Positions 5,363-5,660 of a DNA stretch of 5,660 nucleotides are shown here, piece after piece. Each line of letters starts with the position of its first letter. Position 1 is the stretch's first letter. The notes under the pieces are model-generated. The model saw only the letters and a program-made list of their open reading frames with translations, did no database searches and was not told the origin of the DNA. The stretch comes from Candidatus Saccharimonadota bacterium. Its GTDB lineage: Bacteria > Patescibacteriota > Saccharimonadia > Saccharimonadales > Saccharimonadaceae. The stretch is from positions 1-5,660 of the forward strand of contig JAGQNH010000114.1 of NCBI GenBank assembly GCA_020428185.1, written 5' to 3'. The translations under genes and the position numbers were made by a program.

Positions 5363-5660
5363 TCACTGACGTGATTGCATATTTTCCCTTCGGATTTCAT
5401 GAGCTATCCATATACCATACAGCGGTAGCTGCACTAGGAACCAAGCTGCAACGCTGAGCCCAATCCGCATCAATAACGATGACCCGCTGGTCTCCAAGAA
5501 GACGACGGAACCGGTCGCGGCGCCTACTATCATGGGTGCCACCAGACAAATGCCCGCATAATTCGGCGAAGACTTGCGCATCTCAACTGCAAGGTAAATC
5601 AATACGCCAATCACGGATCCCGCGAACAGCAGCAGACAGTAGTCTGCAAAATACGGCTCA
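5363..5660 (-). CDS. Multi-helix membrane protein, C-terminal part, function unknown
   Basis: The frame stays open to the right edge of the window, giving at least 98 visible residues, with the start outside. A GTG at 5612-5614 could serve as a start, but it would cut through a hydrophobic helix that begins upstream (YCLLLFAGSVIGVLIYLAV), so the true start is probably further upstream. At least three membrane segments can be seen. The first is that helix, the second runs near YAGICLVAPMIVGAATGSVV, and the third near MRIGLSVAAWFLVQLPLYGI. A short charged tail, HEIRRENMQSRQ, closes the protein. The basic charges in ...VEMRKSSP after the first helix and in the tail suggest that both lie on the cytoplasmic side. 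It ends with TGA and is followed by the hairpin at 5317-5354. I do not recognise the family. Confidence 0.75.
   Translation of the reverse strand, partial: EPYFADYCLLLFAGSVIGVLIYLAVEMRKSSPNYAGICLVAPMIVGAATGSVVFLETSGSSLLMRIGLSVAAWFLVQLPLYGIWIAHEIRRENMQSRQ

Overview
The window looks like chromosomal DNA from a bacterium with a small, compact genome. A Patescibacteria/CPR lineage such as Saccharibacteria is my best guess. That guess rests on the mix of several short proteins I cannot name, large secreted or membrane-anchored proteins of unknown role, very short intergenic gaps and moderate GC. No marker gene in the window proves the lineage. Stops are TAA, TAG and one TGA. No in-frame TGA interrupts any long reading frame, so I see no sign of the TGA recoding found in some other CPR groups.

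Layout. (1) 1-168: the last 55 codons of a DEAD-box RNA helicase (motifs V and VI), ending very soon after motif VI. (2) 305-568: a three-helix small membrane protein with its own promoter (about 220-249), followed by a strong intrinsic terminator (600-634). (3) 682-1238: two small unknown genes in tandem, 8 bp apart, behind an extended -10 promoter that starts right after that terminator. The second encodes a Cys-rich protein beginning with C-x2-C-x3-C. (4) 1336-1998: a secreted NodB/CE4 polysaccharide deacetylase with its own promoter and a strong terminator (2001-2029). (5) 2110-5300: two overlapping genes. The first is a ~711-residue secreted RCC1-type beta-propeller protein whose blades appear to be split by a Pro-Thr linker and a ~230-residue unknown domain. 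The second is a 354-residue protein with one membrane anchor and a large external domain. (6) 5317-5354: a hairpin between convergent genes, best placed to terminate the minus-strand gene. (7) 5363-5660, minus strand: the C-terminal part of a multi-helix membrane protein running off the window.

The theme from 1336 to 5300 is the cell surface: a wall- or glycan-modifying deacetylase, a Cys-bonded propeller probably displayed outside the membrane, and a membrane-anchored partner translated from the same message. The propeller/anchor pair is the most interesting unit. Its function cannot be read from the sequence.
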